Shown: piece after piece, positions 62,706 through 64,000 of the stretch
How the letters are laid out: the number at the start of each line of letters is the position of its first letter
How positions within the stretch are numbered: the first letter of the stretch is position 1
NCBI GenBank assembly: GCA_934401915.1
Contig: CAKRSV010000007.1
Span: 1-64,000, forward strand
DNA from: an uncultured Lachnospiraceae bacterium
GTDB lineage: Bacteria > Bacillota > Clostridia > Lachnospirales > Lachnospiraceae
DNA length: 64,000 bases
Direction of reading: 5' to 3'
Program-made: the position numbers and the translations under genes
Notes under the pieces: generated by a model
Seen by the model: only the letters and a program-made list of their open reading frames with translations
Told to the model about the DNA's origin: nothing
Database searches by the model: none

Positions 62706-63362
62706 TCAAAAGTCCAGTGTTTCCGTTTTTACCCGCGCATCCCGCTCCGCTTTGGAATAGACGCAGCCGCAGTAATCCTGCCGGTACAGCGCATATTCCT
62801 TCGACAGCTCGATCGAGCGCTGATAGCCTCCCCGCTTTTTGAAATCAGAATTCAAAAAGGCAACTCCGTACTCCTTCGCCAGACGCTCTCCGATCTCGTT
62901 GAGCTTCGCCGCGTTCTTGAGCGGGCTGATAGTCAGCGTCGTCGTAAAAAGCCCGTAGCCTTCCTCTGCCGCCACACGCGCCGTCTCGCGCAGCCGCAGT
63001 TCATAGCACCGGAAACAGCGCTCTCCGCCCTCCGGGCACCGCTCCAGCCCTTTTGCCATCTCATAGAAGCGCTCCGGATCATACATTCCTTCCTTCATCT
63101 GTATGCTCCGCTTCCCCGGCATCCGGTTGTAGGCTTCGATCAGTCTTTTTTCCTCCGCCACGCGCTTTTCATATTCTGCCGTCAGGGTGATATTCGGATT
63201 GTAATAAAAGACCGTCAGATCAAAATAGTCCCGCAGATACTCCATACAATAGCTGCTGCACGGCGCACAGCAGCTGTGGAGCAGGAGCCTTTTTCCCACT
63301 ATCTGCGGATCCTGCAGCCGTTTCTCCAGTTCTTTCTGATAATTTCGTTTCTGATCGCCCAT
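62706..63362 (-). CDS. queH: epoxyqueuosine reductase QueH
   Basis: 218 residues of the DUF208/QueH family, which reduces epoxyqueuosine to queuosine in tRNA, replacing QueG. Cys motifs: LLLHSCCAPCSSYC (CCxxC) and QDYCGCVYS (CxC), which with nearby residues bind the iron and iron-sulfur centres. GGTGGAGGAAAG precedes the ATG. No other queuosine gene is in view. Confidence 0.93.
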   Translation of the reverse strand: MGDQKRNYQKELEKRLQDPQIVGKRLLLHSCCAPCSSYCMEYLRDYFDLTVFYYNPNITLTAEYEKRVAEEKRLIEAYNRMPGKRSIQMKEGMYDPERFYEMAKGLERCPEGGERCFRCYELRLRETARVAAEEGYGLFTTTLTISPLKNAAKLNEIGERLAKEYGVAFLNSDFKKRGGYQRSIELSKEYALYRQDYCGCVYSKAERDARVKTETLDF

Positions 63363-63470
63363 CTTTCCTCCACCTTGCCACGCACCTGTTTTCTGTCAAA
63401 TCAAGAGAGCCGCCTGCATGGCAGACAGCCCTCCGTTTTCTTGTATTCTTTATTCTGTAGTCTGTAAAAC

Positions 63471-64000
63471 CTAGTTTCCGCGCTTTGCGATCGTCGCAAT
63501 GTCGATCAGCTCCATCCCTTCCTGTGACTGGGCATTTTCCAGACTCGTCACAAGGGCTGCCGCCGTGTCCATCGCCGTGATACAGTTCACGCCTGTCTCG
63601 ATCGCCGTCCGTCGGATCAAAAAGCCGTCCCGGCTCTTGTCGCGCCCCTGCGTCGGCGTGTCGATGACCAGATCGATCTTGTGTCCCAGGATCAGATCCA
63701 TGACTGTCGGCGACTCCTGCGAGATCTTATTGACTTTACGGGCCTTTACGCCAGCTTCATTGAGGGCTGCCGCCGTACTTCTGGTCGCATAGATCGTGTA
63801 TCCCAGCTTTTCAAACCGGCGTGCGATATCGATCGCCTCTCCCTTGTCCGCATCCTTGACCGTGATGATCATCTGCTTATATTTCGGCAGGTTTACGCCG
63901 GCTCCCAGGAATGCCTTGTACAGAGCCTCATTGAAGCTCCTGGAAATACCGAGGCACTCGCCGGTTGATTTCATCTCCGGTCCAAGGCTGATCTCCGCAC
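63471..64000 (-). CDS. carB: carbamoyl-phosphate synthase large subunit, 3' part
   Basis: Only the last 176 codons are in the window; the gene runs off the right edge. The visible part starts within AEISLGPEMKSTGECLGISR and ends with the allosteric MGS-like domain (NLPKYKQMIITVKDADKGEA, VIDTPTQGRDKSRDGFLIRR, NCITAMDTAAALV). The enzyme makes carbamoyl phosphate for pyrimidines and arginine. Confidence 0.94.
   Translation of the reverse strand, partial: AEISLGPEMKSTGECLGISRSFNEALYKAFLGAGVNLPKYKQMIITVKDADKGEAIDIARRFEKLGYTIYATRSTAAALNEAGVKARKVNKISQESPTVMDLILGHKIDLVIDTPTQGRDKSRDGFLIRRTAIETGVNCITAMDTAAALVTSLENAQSQEGMELIDIATIAKRGN

Overview
The window looks like chromosomal DNA of a gut-type Lachnospiraceae bacterium (Clostridia, Bacillota). 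Supporting signs are the gene order cysE-cysS-mrnC-rlmB-(SGNH)-sigma factor behind a cysteine T-box, a class III fructose-1,6-bisphosphatase, a eukaryote-type HisA, Gram-positive Shine-Dalgarno sites (AGGAGG-like), consensus sigma-A promoters and tRNA genes without encoded CCA. No read-out beyond the sequence was available, so the family level is an inference.

Layout. 0-22 kb is ordinary core genome: a TrpR/YerC regulator, a degenerate LytM protein, a cold-shock protein, eukaryote-type hisA, a lipoprotein, fbp, dapB and dapA under a lysine riboswitch with its own terminator, a CobO-like ATPase, a double-OB SSB-like protein, typA, mgtE, a YigZ protein, a class A penicillin-binding protein, and a putative exopolysaccharide cluster (NodB deacetylase broken by two in-frame stops, a PilZ-GT2 synthase, a PgaB-like deacetylase with a 21-bp repeat, a HAD hydrolase).

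22.4-40.1 kb is accessory and partly AT-rich, ending exactly at the 3' side of a tRNA-Thr gene. It holds an XRE regulator, an NYN-domain nuclease-like gene behind a leader hairpin, a 1315-residue beta-helix/LysM surface protein, a MerR-GyrI regulator, an alpha/beta hydrolase fused to a gluzincin-like domain lacking a metal ligand, a cytidine deaminase with a TetR regulator, and a TipAS / AAA+ ATPase / MerR-TipAS operon whose promoter has the 19-bp spacer and dyad typical of MerR targets. Relics of AbiE, DinD and an IS1182-like element lie here, with a chemoreceptor.

40.1-64 kb is core again: the cys/sigH operon with its Cys T-box, a KdpDE-like two-component system with an unlisted 47-residue membrane protein upstream, ispF, a MATE exporter, coaX with a probable pantothenate ECF S-component, purC, a hybrid histidine kinase (apparent frameshift near its start) coupled to a GGDEF(degenerate)-EAL protein, tRNA-Val and tRNA-Met, argS, glmS behind a clear glmS ribozyme, queH and the 3' part of carB.

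Regulatory RNA is unusually rich: lysine riboswitch, cysteine T-box and glmS ribozyme are each recognisable, and a leader terminator before the NYN gene may be a further one. The most novel-looking candidate system is the TipAS-AAA+-MerR operon at 33.3-35.5 kb.
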